Assembly (NCBI GenBank): GCA_022432975.1
Contig: CM039502.1
Location: forward strand, 17,059,453 to 17,123,452
Length of the DNA stretch: 64,000 bases
Direction: 5' to 3'
Origin: Begonia masoniana
Lineage: Eukaryota > Streptophyta > Magnoliopsida > Cucurbitales > Begoniaceae
Under the pieces are notes generated by a model. That model did not search any database, was not told the origin of the DNA, and saw only the letters and a program-made list of their open reading frames with translations. Below, one piece after another: positions 22,091-35,404 of the stretch. Each line of letters opens with the position of its first letter. Position 1 is the stretch's first letter. The position numbers were made by a program, and so were the translations under genes.

Positions 22091-23832
22091 TTAGTTCTTC
22101 GGTCCAATGTCCTTGAGAGCATTGATTTGTTCCTCCCCCATTGCTGACATAACCGACACCACAAGGTCCTTTCCTTCAGCAAATCCGTCTTTAATCTGAC
22201 GACATACGTAATTTGTAGTCAATAAAAAGCCTACCAAATGGGGTAAGATAAATAATTTTTTTTGTGGTGTTCTTTTGGGGCAGAGTCTCGGCAAAAAGAA
22301 GAACAACCATGAAATTATCTAATATTTAAATCATCAACTAATACCTGGCTGAGTAAACTATCATCCGTGGGAAGCTTCAAGTCATCCTTGGTGTTGCCAT
22401 TGTCAGTTAAGAGACTTACCTACAAAAGAGTAGAATGATAACCAACTGAAATCTATATTTTGGCCTTCTGAAATAAATCTGCAAGTGTTCCACAAATTAC
22501 AATCCAAGGTATATATGGATCTATCTTTGAACCATATCAGCGTGACTTTAAGAGATTGCAAGATCAACTATCTAATTTTGAAAATTTTAGACCATTGTGT
22601 TACAAACTTGAAAGTATCAACGTAAACTAATTCAGTATCTTTAACCAATGGAAACTTCTTAGCCGCTGCTTATTGAGATGCAAAAAGATCTGATCATATT
22701 AATCAATCGTCAAACTATGAAAGGAGAACACTCACAAATCCATCTTCAGATATGTCAATCAGTTGATAATCCGTGCGATTAACATGGGGAACCTAAAGAG
22801 GGAAAAAATTAATATTAGAAATGTGAGCACAATTATCACAATTCAACATGCCAAAATTCCCAAAATTAGCAGAGAGTGAAAGATAGATCTCCTGAAAGAT
22901 AAAGATCCTCACATCACAATTGTGGGAAGATGGAACAATATCCTCAAGTTTCTTTGCAGTGAAAATATCAATCCCTACAAAGTGACACTTGGCATGGCCA
23001 TGCTTCCCAGTCTTTGAAGTAGAAACCTCGACAACCTGTTTCAGTTAGAACACCAACATGAAGGTTAACATCATGTCATAACTAACAACCTTGGCATTGT
23101 TTCATGCGTTAGTAGAGCCAAGGAGGGGAATGGGTATTTAAATAGGAAGGTAAAGGCATTATTAGAGTGAATTTTGCCGTGAACAGAGTATTTTTTACAG
23201 CCAACTGTCAATTTAAACTGCAACATTAGATTGATTATGGTGAACCATAACACATCAATAGCGCCCCCTAATAGAGATCAAGATCAAAACATGGTAATCT
23301 AATTAGATTCCTTATTAAAAATAAAATAGTATACGTGAATCAGATCGTACACACTGTCTACCACATTTTCAACGTTTATTTGAGCAGTTAAGATAATGAA
23401 GAGAGTAAGTTCAAAACAACATTCCAAGAAGATTCAAAACTACAGAGGAATGGCAGAAGATGTAGTTACAAAAATAGAATTAGTCAGGGTGTAAAAACTA
23501 AAAAGACCTTCCCGTTGAATTTACGCTCAATATACTAAACCCATTCAGGAGGCTTACCGAGACAGCAGTCAAGCTTTGAAGGAAAAACAATGATAAGGTA
23601 ATAAATCGAAAGATAACAGAATCAGATATTACAAAAAGCAGAGAAGTTATTCGGGGTTGAAGGGCAAAGCTAAGATAGTCAAAGAAATGAATTCAGAGAG
23701 AGAAGAAACCTTGCAGGGGCGGTTCTTGATGACGATGTAACCGTTTTTACGAATGGTACCGGCTTGCTGAGGGTAGGTCTTGGAGGCACCGGCGTCGGCC
23801 TTGGATTCGAAGTGGTGCTCCTCGTCAGACAT
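22091..23832 (-). CDS. Translation initiation factor eIF5A
   Basis: Hypusine-bearing factor that helps the ribosome through difficult peptide bonds and in termination. Five exons (23710-23832, 22913-23035, 22736-22792, 22345-22419, 22091-22195) give 160 residues, in phase throughout. It opens [23 protein letters not shown]. The hypusination loop is [12 protein letters not shown], with the modified lysine between TG and HGH. It is followed by [25 protein letters not shown] and the OB-fold half ([23 protein letters not shown] ... [31 protein letters not shown]). Length matches plant eIF5A (about 159-160). Exon 1 ends right at NRPCK, a standard intron site. No anomalies are seen. Confidence 0.97.
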
Positions 23833-24200
23833 GATTTGGGGTTGGGAGAAGAAGGAGACCCTGACCTGAATGCTTACTCAATTAGGGTTTCCTTGTGACA
23901 GTAAAGAGAGAAGTCCATCTTGTCTCTTAGATAAGTTATTTAATGTTAGAAGTTTTACTCATTTTTTTAACGTTAGAAACAAAAGTAAATTAAAAGGATA
24001 TAAGTGATATTAACTTCGTGAAGAACGAGATTATGTCATTTAAATTTCTAGAAGAAAAAAAGATATACATAATAAAAAATATTTTCAAAGTTGTAATCAT
24101 ACCGTAGACTCTAGGGAATAGGGATTAGTGTTGCAATAGATCGAAGACATGTTTAGTGACAGTATCTTATGAAAAAAAGAAAAAATATTAATAAATTGTT
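23833..24200. other. Upstream region of eIF5A
   Basis: The short leader of eIF5A is followed by AT-rich spacer up to the foldback element. I see no clear TATA box and no gene. Confidence 0.4.
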
Positions 24201-26096
24201 AGAAAAATTTTCGATTTTAACCTTGTATTATACCAATAATTTTAGGTAGTCCCCTATACTAAAACAACCGACAACCGACAAACTGAACCTTGTATTATGA
24301 TTTTGTTATCTGCTTTGACATTTTCAACACTCAAGTTAAGTGCAATGAGTTTAATTTTATAAACAAATACCAACCGATATTGAATTTACTTGAAAATTTC
24401 ATCACATGTTCATCACATTATAAAAGATAATTTCAAACATTTTGTGATTTTATAACACTTGTATGATTTATTATAATTAATTTATAAAATAAATAAATAA
24501 AATTACAATAAATCATACAAGTGTTAAAAAATCACGAAAATTTTCATATTATCTTCTCATGATGTGATAAATATGTGATAAACTTTTCAAGTAAATTCAA
24601 TATCGTTTGGTATTTTGTTTTAAATTAATCTTAGTTCCTTCTTCATTTTATAAATTAATTTTAAAAAATATCAAACGACATGGGATTGACTTGAACATTT
24701 TACCACATGTTCACCACATCATGGAAAGATAATCTGAAAATGTTTGTGATTTTTTAACACTTGTACAATTTATTGTAAATTTATTTATTTAATTTATAAA
24801 ATAATTATAATAAATCATACAAATATTAAAAAATGACGAAAATTTTCAAATTATCTTTCCATGACGTGATGAACATGTAGTAAACTTTTCAAATAAATCC
24901 AATGTTGTTTGTTATTTTTTTATAAAATTAAATTCAATGCACTTAACATGGGTGTTGAAAAATGTCAATGCCGATAAGGGTGATCGTGGTCCGGTTTGGT
25001 TCGATTTTGAGGAAGATTGGGACCGGACTAATAAAATTTGATTTTCAATTTTCAGGACCAAAACCGTTAAAATTTTCTTGAGTACCGGACCAGAACCAAA
25101 CCAGAATTTCGGTCTGGTTATGGTTCTGGTCCGGTTCTAGTTTTCCCATTACAATTTTTTTTTTTTTCAAACTAAGTAGCCAAATCCAACAATGTACCAA
25201 AAATCTAATAATCACAACAAAAATGACACCAAAAACACAGCAAACAAGTTGACAAACTACTAGAAAAAAAATTGAATTATCAAACAAACAGAAAAATTAA
25301 ACGTATTAAACACTAAACAAATTACAGAACTAATATTCTATAGTCTATACAGATTAGGCAAGAGTGCCCCAAAGTCTAAAATTGAATCAATAACAATAGA
25401 AAGAGCATAACCAAACATGTGATTTGAATTTTGATGATGCTTATATGAAACAGAACTGAACAAAGAAGATCGAACGCGAAGGAAGAAACTGAACAGCGAA
25501 ACTTATCTGGGTGGAATAACTGCAAAAATCACAAGATTAGATAAAGTGATAAACAAATCCTAATCAAAGACAAAAAAAGCTTACCTTCGTCGGACGAATT
25601 GTCGAGCGACTAGTTTTCAACGAGGGCAAGGGCGAGAGACAGCGAGCTTTCGGAGAGGGCGAGGGCAAGAGACGACCAGCTTTTGGCGAGGGTGAGGGCG
25701 AAGGCAAGAGACTTGGTTGGCGAGGGCGATTTGCGAAGATGAGAAGAGAGGAGTCGAGATCGAGAGAAGTGAGAACTGAGAACTGAGAAGCTCTCGATGT
25801 GTTGTTAGGGCACAACACAATGGTCCGGGTCGATGCTAAATGACCTGACAATTTAGAACCGAAAACTGTACCAAGAATTTCAGTTCTGGTCAATACAGAA
25901 CCGAAATTCCTTTTTCTTTTTCACAGAACCTACCAGAATTGAACCAAATTTTTCGTTCTGGTCCGGTTCTTTAGTTCTCGATTTTTTTGCTCACCCCTAA
26001 ATGCTGATAACATAATTATAGTACGAGGTTCGATTTTTCGATTGTTTTAGTATACGGGGCTACCTGAAATTGCGGGTATAAAATCGATAGTTTCCC
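24201..26096. mobile_element. Foldback element, split by a hAT insertion
   Basis: The ends (AGAAAAATTTTCGATTTTA at 24201 and its inverse near 26096) and subterminal blocks (GTAGTCCCCTATACTAAAAC against its inverse at about 26046) mark an inverted-repeat element. Its interior repeats the pattern of the 14457-15698 element: TATCRTTTRGTATTTT, CATACAAGTGTTARAAAATC and similar. It is therefore a distant relative. About 1 kb of a hAT element interrupts the right arm. I could not identify a target duplication. Confidence 0.7.
24976..26000. mobile_element. Non-autonomous hAT element
   Basis: The ends AAGGGTGATCGTGG and GCTCACCCCTAA are inverted copies of the usual hAT end (TAGGGGTGRGC). An 8-bp duplication with one mismatch flanks it (atgccgat 24968-24975, atgctgat 26001-26008). 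Subterminal regions are full of CCGGTTC/GGACCG repeats. A GC-rich imperfect minisatellite of about 20 bp (GAGGGCGAGGGCAAGAGAC type) lies at 25620-25740. No transposase is present. Confidence 0.82.
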
Positions 26097-27465
26097 AAAA
26101 TTCAAAAATGTAAAAAACTCAATCTATTTCCACGTGGTTTGTAAACCAAGACATGAAATCTCTCTTTCACTAATAATGCTTCATTCCAATGACAGTTAGA
26201 TTCTTTTTTGTTGTCCGGTAACAAAAAGTCCCAACACATAGAGGCAACCATTTATCAATTAGGTATGCTTTAGTTCATCATGCAACTAAATTCTTGTCAT
26301 TCGCCCACAATCCCCCACATAAGCAATAAAGTGGTAGATTTACTTTGTTAGATATATCTTCTAACAAACAAAGTTATTGATCTTCTATTATGGTATGAAG
26401 AATTGCACAAAAATGAGCATATAAACAAGAACATCATCTATCGATAAAAAAATAACAGCATTGTCCCTCATGATGAAAAAATTAACTTAAAGTTTGAGTT
26501 CTCAGTAACAAAACCTCGACCTGCAACAAAAAATATAGAAATAGTAGATGGTGAATTATCTAAAAATAATAACAATGAAGCATTAAAAAATTCAAAAATC
26601 AAAATGAAGATACCTATAACTAATAATTATTTAGAAGAGATAAGAGTTGAAGAAACAATTAAGTCCATATCAAAGAGCCTTGCTCTGCTCATGGAAAGTA
26701 TGCTGAACATAATATTAAAGAAAGTAATTTCCTAACTTTTCATTCCTTGTTCCAAAACAACACTATCAACATAGTGACTAAGACATAGTTCAAGCCACTA
26801 AGTTCTTTCAAGAATTGAATGCAACAGCAATATGGTGCACACAAAAAAGAAAGAGATTATGATGTTGATACTGAAAGTACATCGTAACAAAGTTTGGGTG
26901 GCAAAAAATGTATGTGTCTTGAGAGAATTTTAACTGTTTTTTTAAGGTGTGATATATATTCTAGCATAAGTTTCTTTTGCAACAAAGAAGATTAAACTTA
27001 ATCAACAATAACAACCTAGAGTCAAAATTTAACTTTCGTTAAGGTCTTGTAAGTCAGCATAACAAAGAACCACGATTAAAAAAAAAAAATCTTGCATCGA
27101 TCTAGGTGAAGGGAATAAGTAAAAAGGATTAGGCAAAATACATAAAAAAAAAAAAAAATCATTTCACTCCACTAAAAGCCTTAGCATGGACATTGTGTGG
27201 CTAATCAGATTCCATGCTCTTTTGTTTATGACAACCTTTGGGAAGACTATGCACATCATGAGAATAAAATATCTTTACGACAAAATCAAGATGACATCAT
27301 AAACGAAGCTTTTTCAGGATTTATGAATATATAAGCTAAAGCATTGCAATGGAGCCCAAACAATATGTCGAGACTTGCTAACTGACAATGGATCAGATGA
27401 TACAAACAAATCAAATGAATTCTAGTTTCACATTCATATGAAGCATTGATGAGCAAACTTTCATA
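26097..27465. other. Gene-poor AT-rich region left of the Sirevirus
   Basis: No ORF, repeat or RNA gene can be supported here. Poly-A runs occur at about 27078 and 27148. The sequence continues on the far side of the Copia insertion at 46379. Confidence 0.45.
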
Positions 27466-27470
27466 CCGAG

Positions 27471-30400
27471 TGTTAATGTCAATATGTGTTGGCATATGAT
27501 TTTTTTGACAAATTAATTAAAGTGTATGGCTTTGTTTATCTTGGCAATTAAATATAAATTACAGTTATATTATCAGGTAAGGCAAGCAGATTTTGTGGAG
27601 ATTTAAGTATCAAATATATGCAGAATATTTGCTTTTGGAAAGCTTGAAAAATAAGAAAAGTGAGTTACTTGGTGATCAAGTTATCAATTGAATTTATCTA
27701 TAGAAGACCGATTTAAAGATCATGAATTCTGTGTATCATAACAGATAGCAAGATTTGTGATCCAACTATTCTGGGATCCAAATCTGTTTTATTCAAGTAC
27801 TTTTCATATGTGTCGCAAAGGGTATCATGAATCTGGATTTTGTGATTGTGTTTCCTTAAATTGTACTTTCTGTTTTGGAACGAAAATCTGTTACAAATAT
27901 TTTTAAGCATCTACCCTTCACAGAAGAAGTAAGCAAATTATTGATTACTCTCTGAAATTTACTTGTTTGACAAGCCGCCGTTATTTTCCTCTCTCTTGCT
28001 TCTGCGAGTGAGTGTGTTATTGTTTGTTCAGTCTCTGTTGACTGTTTCCACACTCTACCTCTGTTTGGATTTCATTGTTATTGAGTGTGGTGGTGTGCAT
28101 CCTAAGATAACGATTGGTGTCACAAGCGGTGTCATAGGAGTGTTCTTCTTATTCTTCATTAAAGCTCAGTCTCGGGAGGAGACTGCATTCGAACTCAGGA
28201 GGAGTTCTGTTTATTGACAAGGGGAGCTTGTCGTTCTTGATCATGGGTAAGGGGATCTTGCCATAACACGGATTCCGAGAGGAGTCACCAACAACAAGGG
28301 TGTAGCGCCCGGCATTTTTGGCCGGGGAAATTATCCCTTAAATTATCGAACGGGATTAATTTTACATTAATAATGTATGTTTTGGTGAAATTGTAGGAAT
28401 GTTTAGTGGAAAACCAAATTATGTTCAATCAAAACATTCATTTAGTTAGAAATGCATGGAGGGGTAAATTGGGAAGGAATTAAGGTTGGTGGGAGAAAGC
28501 CAATGGATTGCTGACATATGGCAGCTTGCTGAGGAAGTTAAGTTCCTTCTCCTACGTGAAACCCTCACTTTCTCTTCTCTGCTCTTTCCATTTCCTTCTC
28601 TGTTTCTTTTCTTTCTGGCGATTCAAACCTTTCTAGAAGATCTCATCTCTCCTCTTTTCTTCTATTTCCTTCAGCAAAGGTAAACATCTACTTATGCTAA
28701 TGAAGTTGGACAAGTTAAAATGTGAGTTTTGTTGAAGTTTAAGGTTAAGACATTTTGGAGAAAACTCACTGTTCTTGGATGAAAACATGTTGGATTGTTT
28801 TCTAAAAATCTGAATGGAGTCAGGAGAGTATGTAGTAAACATTTTTCAGCTTGTTTAACTTCTCTACGTTTCAGCAACAGATCCGAGCATTCCAGGGACA
28901 TTCGAGCATCTGACACCGCAGCAAACAGGTAAGTTCATACCCGTTAGGTTGGCCCTTAAGGCCCTACATCACGGAGGTACTAGGTAGGTTTTATGTTCTG
29001 TCGGGTTGTCTTGGGTAGAAATGGTATAGTTTATGTTCTGAGTTGTAAATGTTCTGCTTCACAGTTTGTTCTGTCATTTCTGTTGCATGCTGTTTAAGTT
29101 TAAGCACTGAGAAAGTCCATGCATACACGTTTTTCCCAAAAGCTCATGCAAAAATGTATTCTGCACCTGTTTTGAAGTGAAGAAAGATAAAATCTGACTG
29201 TCTGTAATGTACTGGTTAAGTGTGGGACGGGAACTGGTGTTCTGTTTCTGAATTTTTAGTGCCTTTAGTGCACTTCTGTTACGCCTGTTTTCCCTATAAG
29301 CCCCACTTTCTGACAGATAAAAGTAATGTTCTGTAATGTCAATGTATTTCTGAAAAGGTTCATGCATGGCATATGCATCACTGCATTTTCTGATATGTTC
29401 TTACTGAGCTCTAGGCTCATAGTTGAACTCCCTGTTGTAGGTATGGATCCTGTAAACGAGGACTTTGTGCCTCAAGCTGATGATGATCTGATGTAGTTGG
29501 CGGGTCGAGCTCATGGGGTGTGTTTGTGGCAGCTAGACATAAATCTGTCCAGAGAAAGAAAGGTTTTGAAGTTCTGTATTTAGGTTTTAAAAACTTCTGT
29601 TATAATGAATTCTGGAAATCCATGTTAAGTTCTGTACTGTCTTTGAAATTTTAAAACAATGTATGGATTCTATGTCGATATTTAAAACCTCTGTATTTGA
29701 CAGTTGAATTCATGTTCTGAATATTCTGGAATTGTTTGGAATATTTCTGTTAAGTTCATGCATTGATGGTCTCGAATTTTAGAGCTATCCATGCAGTTTG
29801 TTTTCTTGAAATCTGTCATTGTAATGAAGGTCTGAAACCTGTATGCCTTCTGTTGTGCTTGAGAACCATGTTTTGAATTGGTTTGAGAATCTGAGATTGT
29901 TATGTTTTCTGTTTTTCTGCCCTCTGTTGGTATGTCTTTCTGTTAAAGAGTTGTCAAATTCTGCCTTGAAAATTCTGTCATCCGCCCCAGTTATATGCCT
30001 TAGTCATCCGCCCCAGTCAAAGTCAATTCTGTCATCCGCCCCAGTCAAAGTCAATTCTGTCTTCCGCCCCTTATATGCCTAAGTCTTCCGCCCAGTTTAA
30101 AACTCTGTCTTTCGGCTGACGTCATCCAAGTCATCCGACCAGTGTATTTACACCTTCCGGCTGACGTCAGCATAAGTCTTCCGACCAGTTTAAAACTCTG
30201 TCTTCCGGCTAACGTCATCCAAGTCATCCGCCCAGTGTATTTACATCTTCCGGCTGACGTCAGCATAAGTCTTCCGCCCAGTTTTACCCAGCCTCTTCCG
30301 CTGAACTCCGTTCATTTTTGTCTTATCTGAATCAATCACTGCTTCTAGTGTTAAACTAAGTCTTCCGCCAGCCTTATGCTAATTTCTGTTCCGTTATCCA

Positions 30401-30939
30401 TTAATGAAACCTGTTTTAAATTTCTACTCCAGAGGACACTCTTTCTCTGCGAAGTTTTAAGGTTTCGAAAACGTTCAGATTGTCCCTGATATTCTGCCCC
30501 CTGTTGTGTCTATGTTCAAAAAAAAAAAATAGTCTCCGTTTTCTGTTAACTGTCCCGGAGTGATGGCTCCGATCCCGACCCGATCGGGTTCGATTCCGGG
30601 CTGTCACAAAGGGGATCTTGTTGTTTTCTAGATCTCAGGAGAGGTCGATCTTAAGTCGAGGGGAACTTGCAAAAATAGTTTCTTTGAGGAAGTTAGGAAG
30701 AGACGGCGACAAAGATAAGAGGGAGTCTTTATTTGTATAAGTTCGGTTGTCTTGTAACTTTGTTAACTCTTTGAAATGTTTTTAAATCTGGGCGTGGCCC
30801 CGCAGACGTAGGCAATTTGCCGAACTGCGTTACCAACCTTGTGTCTCCTTCTTTACGCATTTCTTTATTGTCCATTACTGCTGTTCACTATTGGTGTCAC
30901 AAGTAGTGTTACGACACCGCATAACTAATCACGATTTCA
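27471..30939 (+). repeat. 5' LTR of the Sirevirus, split by a solo LTR
   Basis: The LTR proper is 27471-28300 plus 30614-30939, about 1156 bp, against 1155 bp for the 3' LTR. The two differ by scattered substitutions and small indels, so the insertion is not brand new. Sequence 28301-30608 is a foreign LTR flanked by aaggg. Confidence 0.93.
28301..30608. repeat. Solo LTR 1 in the Sirevirus 5' LTR
   Basis: A 2308-bp unit beginning TGTAGCGCCCGGC and ending GGGCTGTCACA, with perfect 5-bp duplications aaggg (28296-28300, 30609-30613). No internal region remains. In the reverse direction it starts TGTGACAGCCC, like the broken LTR at 51143 and 52875; it is likely Ty3/gypsy. A degenerate tandem array of CATCCGCCCCAGT / CTTCCGGCTGACGTCA units lies at about 29975-30300. 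Confidence 0.88.
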
Positions 30940-30941
30940 AT

Positions 30942-30953
30942 TGGTATCAGAGC
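30942..30953 (+). other. Primer-binding site of the Sirevirus
   Basis: TGGTATCAGAGC stands two bases after the 5' LTR. It is complementary to the 3' end of initiator methionine tRNA, the normal primer of plant Copia elements. Confidence 0.93.
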
Positions 30954-31012
30954 TGAACGTTTTTGTTTCTTAAGCAAGATCCGCGGGACTTGATCGTGTA
31001 TTATTATGTACA

Positions 31013-32347
31013 ATGGACTCTATGAAAAAAGGAGGTTCAACAATGCGTCCACCCCTATTGGACGGAAGCAACTATGCTTATTGGAAGGCCAGAATGAGGG
31101 CTTTTATCAAAGCTATTGATGAGAAAGCTTGGAAATCTATTTTGATAGGATGGGATCCTCCAACGTTTACAGACACTGAAGGTGTTACAACTCTCAAAGC
31201 TGAAGAAGATTGGTCTATTTCTGAAGATACAATGGCCAACAGTAATTCAAAAGCTCTAAATGCTATTTTCAACGGTGTTGATCCTACTCAATTCAGACTT
31301 ATTTCCACTTGTGAGTCAGCAAAAAGGGCTTGGCAAATTCTTCAGATTACATATGAAGGAACATCGGCTGTGAAATTATCCAAAATGCAGATGATAACTA
31401 CAAGATTCAGAATTTAAGGATGCATGAAGACAAAAGTATTGCTGAATTTAATGCTAAATTGTGTGACATTGCCAATGAGGCATTTGCTCTTGGTGAGACA
31501 TTTTCTGAAGAAAGACTAGTAAGGAAAGTTCTACGTTCTCTACCTCAACGATTCGCTTATAAAGTCACAGCTATTGAAGAAGCCAAGGATATCTTCAAAA
31601 TGAAGCTAGAAAAATTAATGGGATCTCTTAGAACTTTCGAAATGAATCTTGGAGTTGACACTGAAACGAAGAAGGTAAAAGGAGTTGCTCTAAAGCCGAG
31701 ACACAGACCTTGACTAATCATTGTGAAGATGACCTTGAGGAATCTCTAGCTCTATTATCCAAGAATTTTAGTATGGTTATGAAGAGATTTGGAAGAAATA
31801 ACAGAGGTGTCAAGTCTAATGTCAACAACACCAAGACTGGTTCTTCGAGCAATGTAAAATACAGAGAGGAAAAACATATTTCTAATCAACCAATCAAGAG
31901 CAGAGGAATTCAGTGCAGAGAATGTGATGGATTTGGGTATATTCAGGCAAAATGTGCTAATATTCTGAAAAAAAAGAAAAATTCCCTCAACACAACATGG
32001 AGTGAAGATGAGTCAGAAAAAGAAGATGAATTTCAGAACAACCATGTGGCTTTAGTTGCTAACCAGACAGATGATGGTAGTGCCTCACATGATGTTATAA
32101 AGAATATATCGGATTATGGTGATGAAGATACAAAAGAAGATCTCATTATGGAGTACAAATTCCTTCATGAAAAATGGACCGAGCTTGTTAGAATAAATCA
32201 GCATCTTCGGATTCAGAATGGAGACTTGAAAGCTGAGAAGATCAACCTGCAAAATTCTGTTACTGAATTGGAAGTCAAATTGAGAATGAGTCGGGATGAA
32301 GCGACAAGATTATTCAACGAGCTAAATCACATGAAGAAAAATGTCAA
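31013..32347 (+). pseudogene. Sirevirus gag, first part
   Basis: The nucleocapsid protein opens MDSMKKGGSTMRPPLLDGSN, then YAYWKARMRAFIKAID; this is the DUF4219/UBN2 gag of Copia. The core region reaches KLEKLMGSLRTFEMNL, then a knuckle-like CRECDGFGYIQAKC (about 31910). Acidic and coiled-coil-like sequence follows (LKAEKINLQNSVTELEVKLRMSRDEATRLFNELNHMKK). Two single-base losses break the frame: one in an A run near 31410 and one in an A run near 31692. A solo LTR cuts the gene at 32348. Confidence 0.88.
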
Positions 32348-35300
32348 TGTCACGACCCCAGTAGGTCGAGGCAGGTTCTGGACATAACTTAGTCATTTAA
32401 ATCTTAGAACCACTTCTTATAAATTCTTTTTAAAACTCGTGGATGTTTAAAAAGGAAAACAAACTAAAACCTTAAATTATCAGAACTCGACTCTTTCATA
32501 TATCTGACGGCGAATTAATCCTCAGAGTTGGACGACATAAAATCGGGAACAATCTTGTTCATAAGATCGATCGACTTAATTGTCCACGGACTACTTTGGC
32601 GTTTTCGTCCACTGACTATTAAACATTAACGCTCTCTGATCAAGTGGCTTCATCGTCCACAGACTACGTTCATAGACTTACTTAATTTATCGTCCATGGA
32701 CCACGTAGCTTTGTTGTCTACAGTCCACGTGACATCAACACTCACGATTTACATAGACTCATCGTCCACAGACTAACGCCCATAGACTTACTTAATTTAT
32801 CGTCCACAGACCACGTGACTTACTCGTCCACAGTCCACGTGACTTCATCGTTCCAGCTTTGGACTACAACTTTAGACGACAAATTTGGACGACAACTTTA
32901 CGCTTACCAAAATAGACGACTGTTTTCACTTATCAAATCTTACCATAACTATGGACGATGACTCATTCATAGTTTTGGACGACTGTTTTTACTTACAAAA
33001 CAGAACACATAGACAACCGATCGATCGCCTTCCCGGGCGAACGTTCGGCTAGCTCTCTGGAACTGACTCTATAAGTAATCTCACATCTCATTTCACAGAA
33101 ATCATTTTTATCATAAAACTTAAACATGCGTAGCGGAACACTTAAAGAAAACAGATAAATCTTTAGTCTTAAAATATTCTTTAAATACATGAAATCGTCC
33201 ACAGACTACGTTCATAGACTTACTTAATTTATCGTCCACAGACTACGTTCATAGACTTACTTAATTTATCGTCCACAGACTACGTTCATAGACTTACTTA
33301 ATTTATCGTCCACAGACTACGTTCATAGACTTACTTAATTTATCGTCCACAGACTACGTTCATAGACTTACTTAATTTATCGTCCACAGACTACGTTCAT
33401 AGACTTACTTAATTTATCGTCCACAGACTACGTTCATAGACTTACTTAATTTATCGTCCACAGACTACGTTCATAGACTTACTTAATTTATCGTCCACAG
33501 ACTACGTTCATAGACTTACTTAATTTATCGTCCACAGACTACGTTCATAGACTTACTTAATTTATCGTCCACAGACTACGTTCATAGACTTACTTAATTT
33601 ATCGTCCACAGACCACGTGACTTACTCGTCCACAGTCCACGTGACTTCATCGTTCCAGCTTTGGACTACAACTTTAGACGACAAATTTGGACGTATCATA
33701 AAACTTAAACATGCGTAGCGGAACACTTAAAGAAAACAGATAAATCTTTAGTCTTAAAATCTTCTTTAAACATGAAATTGTACCAGACAATCCCAGTATT
33801 CATCATCATAAGAAAACTTTATCTTACTTATACTTCAGTATCATAGACCTTACTAAAATATGCTACGAGGAACACTCCACGGGTCAAAATCGCTTCCCAA
33901 CCACAAAATCCATGCCATGAGCATCATCCAGCAACCAAACTTAAACATCTTCATTCGGTTTGAAGTCCTCACCTTCCAACTCGTCACCTACATCATAAGG
34001 TTTAAACTATAAGATTAATGCTTAGTAAGGAGTGCAACGTATACATAAATGCTCATGAATGCATACTTAGCAAAAAAAAATCATGTTCACATTCTTTATT
34101 CATATCATGGGAAACATGTTCATGTTCGTGTTCTTGATCATATCATGGGAATCATGTTCTTGTTTATCGTTCATTTATGTGCGTGTACTTGGTCCTTGCG
34201 GATAGAAATCTTGGTCCATTGAATGGACAGTGACCTATACATGTTTGTTTACTTGTTCTTGTTCTTTTCATGTTCTTGTTCATCATTCATTTATGTGCGT
34301 GTACATGGTCCTCTCGGACGGAGTTCTTGGTCCATTTCTGGATAGTGACATGGCCAAACCGCCCCGACCCTCACTTAATCATGGTTGCATACATTTCATA
34401 CTCATACCTCATTCATAAAAGGAGCATGTACATAAAACATTTTCGTATTCTTGGAAGACAAATCATGATGCAGGAACATGAATGCACTTAAATCATCAGA
34501 CTATGGAAAGAATCATACCAGAACAGACGACTTCATAAACTCTATCAGCACATCACATAACATAACTCTCAGTCATCAATAAATCATCAAGCAACATCAA
34601 TACAGATTTCCTAGTACCCTTGTGATGTAAGGCTCTAAAGGCTAGAACCTAGCACACTCACTTACCTGAACTCCTTAGCAATGTCGTGCCTTCACTTGAG
34701 TTCTTCTCCACCTAGATATTTCATATTTCAATGTTAAATATATCATGAATAATCTAAACTCAAAGCTGGTAAAACCTAACTAAGGAAATCATCCTAGAAT
34801 CTAGTTTAAACCTCAAAGTCGTTTAGTCGAGCACCTAGTGTGCGTAGCTTAATCTTCACTAGCATTGATGACATTAGTGTGCTAAAACTACGGATTCATA
34901 CTAATGTCAGAGTCTCATAATCTAACAATCGACAATATTCAGAATCCTATCACCAATGTCATTGATAAGAAAACTCAAAGACACCGTCATTATCCTTACA
35001 TCGCCCGATTCTCAATCTTCAAACATTAACCAGTAATCATCCTTAATCGAAGACTTAATGAGTGAATCACCTAAATCTTACCTTGAGCTTTAGATTCTGA
35101 AAAGAGTGGAAGAAGAGCTGATCAATGGTGGAGGAAATCGATGGCTGCTGTGGGAGAGAAGGTCTTGGAGAGGAAAGTCGGCTACATGATCAGGTAAGAG
35201 GTTTAAGTGAGGTTTTAGAATTTCTATTTTCTATATATAACAATTAAAATCAACTTTATTTACAATCTTGCCACTAAACCTACTTTTCACTCAAACCAAA

Positions 35301-35399
35301 AATACCCATAAATTTAGATCCTCGTAAATTTCTTATTCCTCCAACCATACTAAAAGAAGTCTTTAGAATAAATACCTGATCGATGTGCTGGTTGTTACA
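32348..35399. repeat. Solo LTR 2 in the Sirevirus gag
   Basis: A 3052-bp unit, TGTCACGACCCC ... GGTTGTTACA, flanked by a perfect gtcaa (32343-32347, 35400-35404). It resembles in outline the TGTRRCGACCC LTRs at 36123 and 53116 (shared CACGGGTCAAAA and CACCTACA-CATAAGG features), probably Ty3/gypsy. It contains a perfect 37-bp minisatellite, and a block around 33104-33192 is repeated at 33696-33780. Confidence 0.88.
33196..33602. repeat. Perfect 37-bp minisatellite, 11 copies
   Basis: Eleven head-to-tail copies of a 37-bp unit starting CGTCCACAGACTACGTTCAT. I saw no differences among them; a twelfth breaks off at 33617. Diverged single units lie upstream at 32690-32830. The solo LTR around it is not otherwise tandem. 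Confidence 0.92.
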
Positions 35400-35404
35400 G
35401 TCAA

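Noticed and set aside
25564..25893. Pro/Ser-rich ORF on the minus strand
   Set aside because: It is a translation of a GC-rich minisatellite inside a non-autonomous hAT element.
33196..33602. CRISPR-like array
   Set aside because: Units are contiguous without unique spacers and this is a plant genome; it is a minisatellite.
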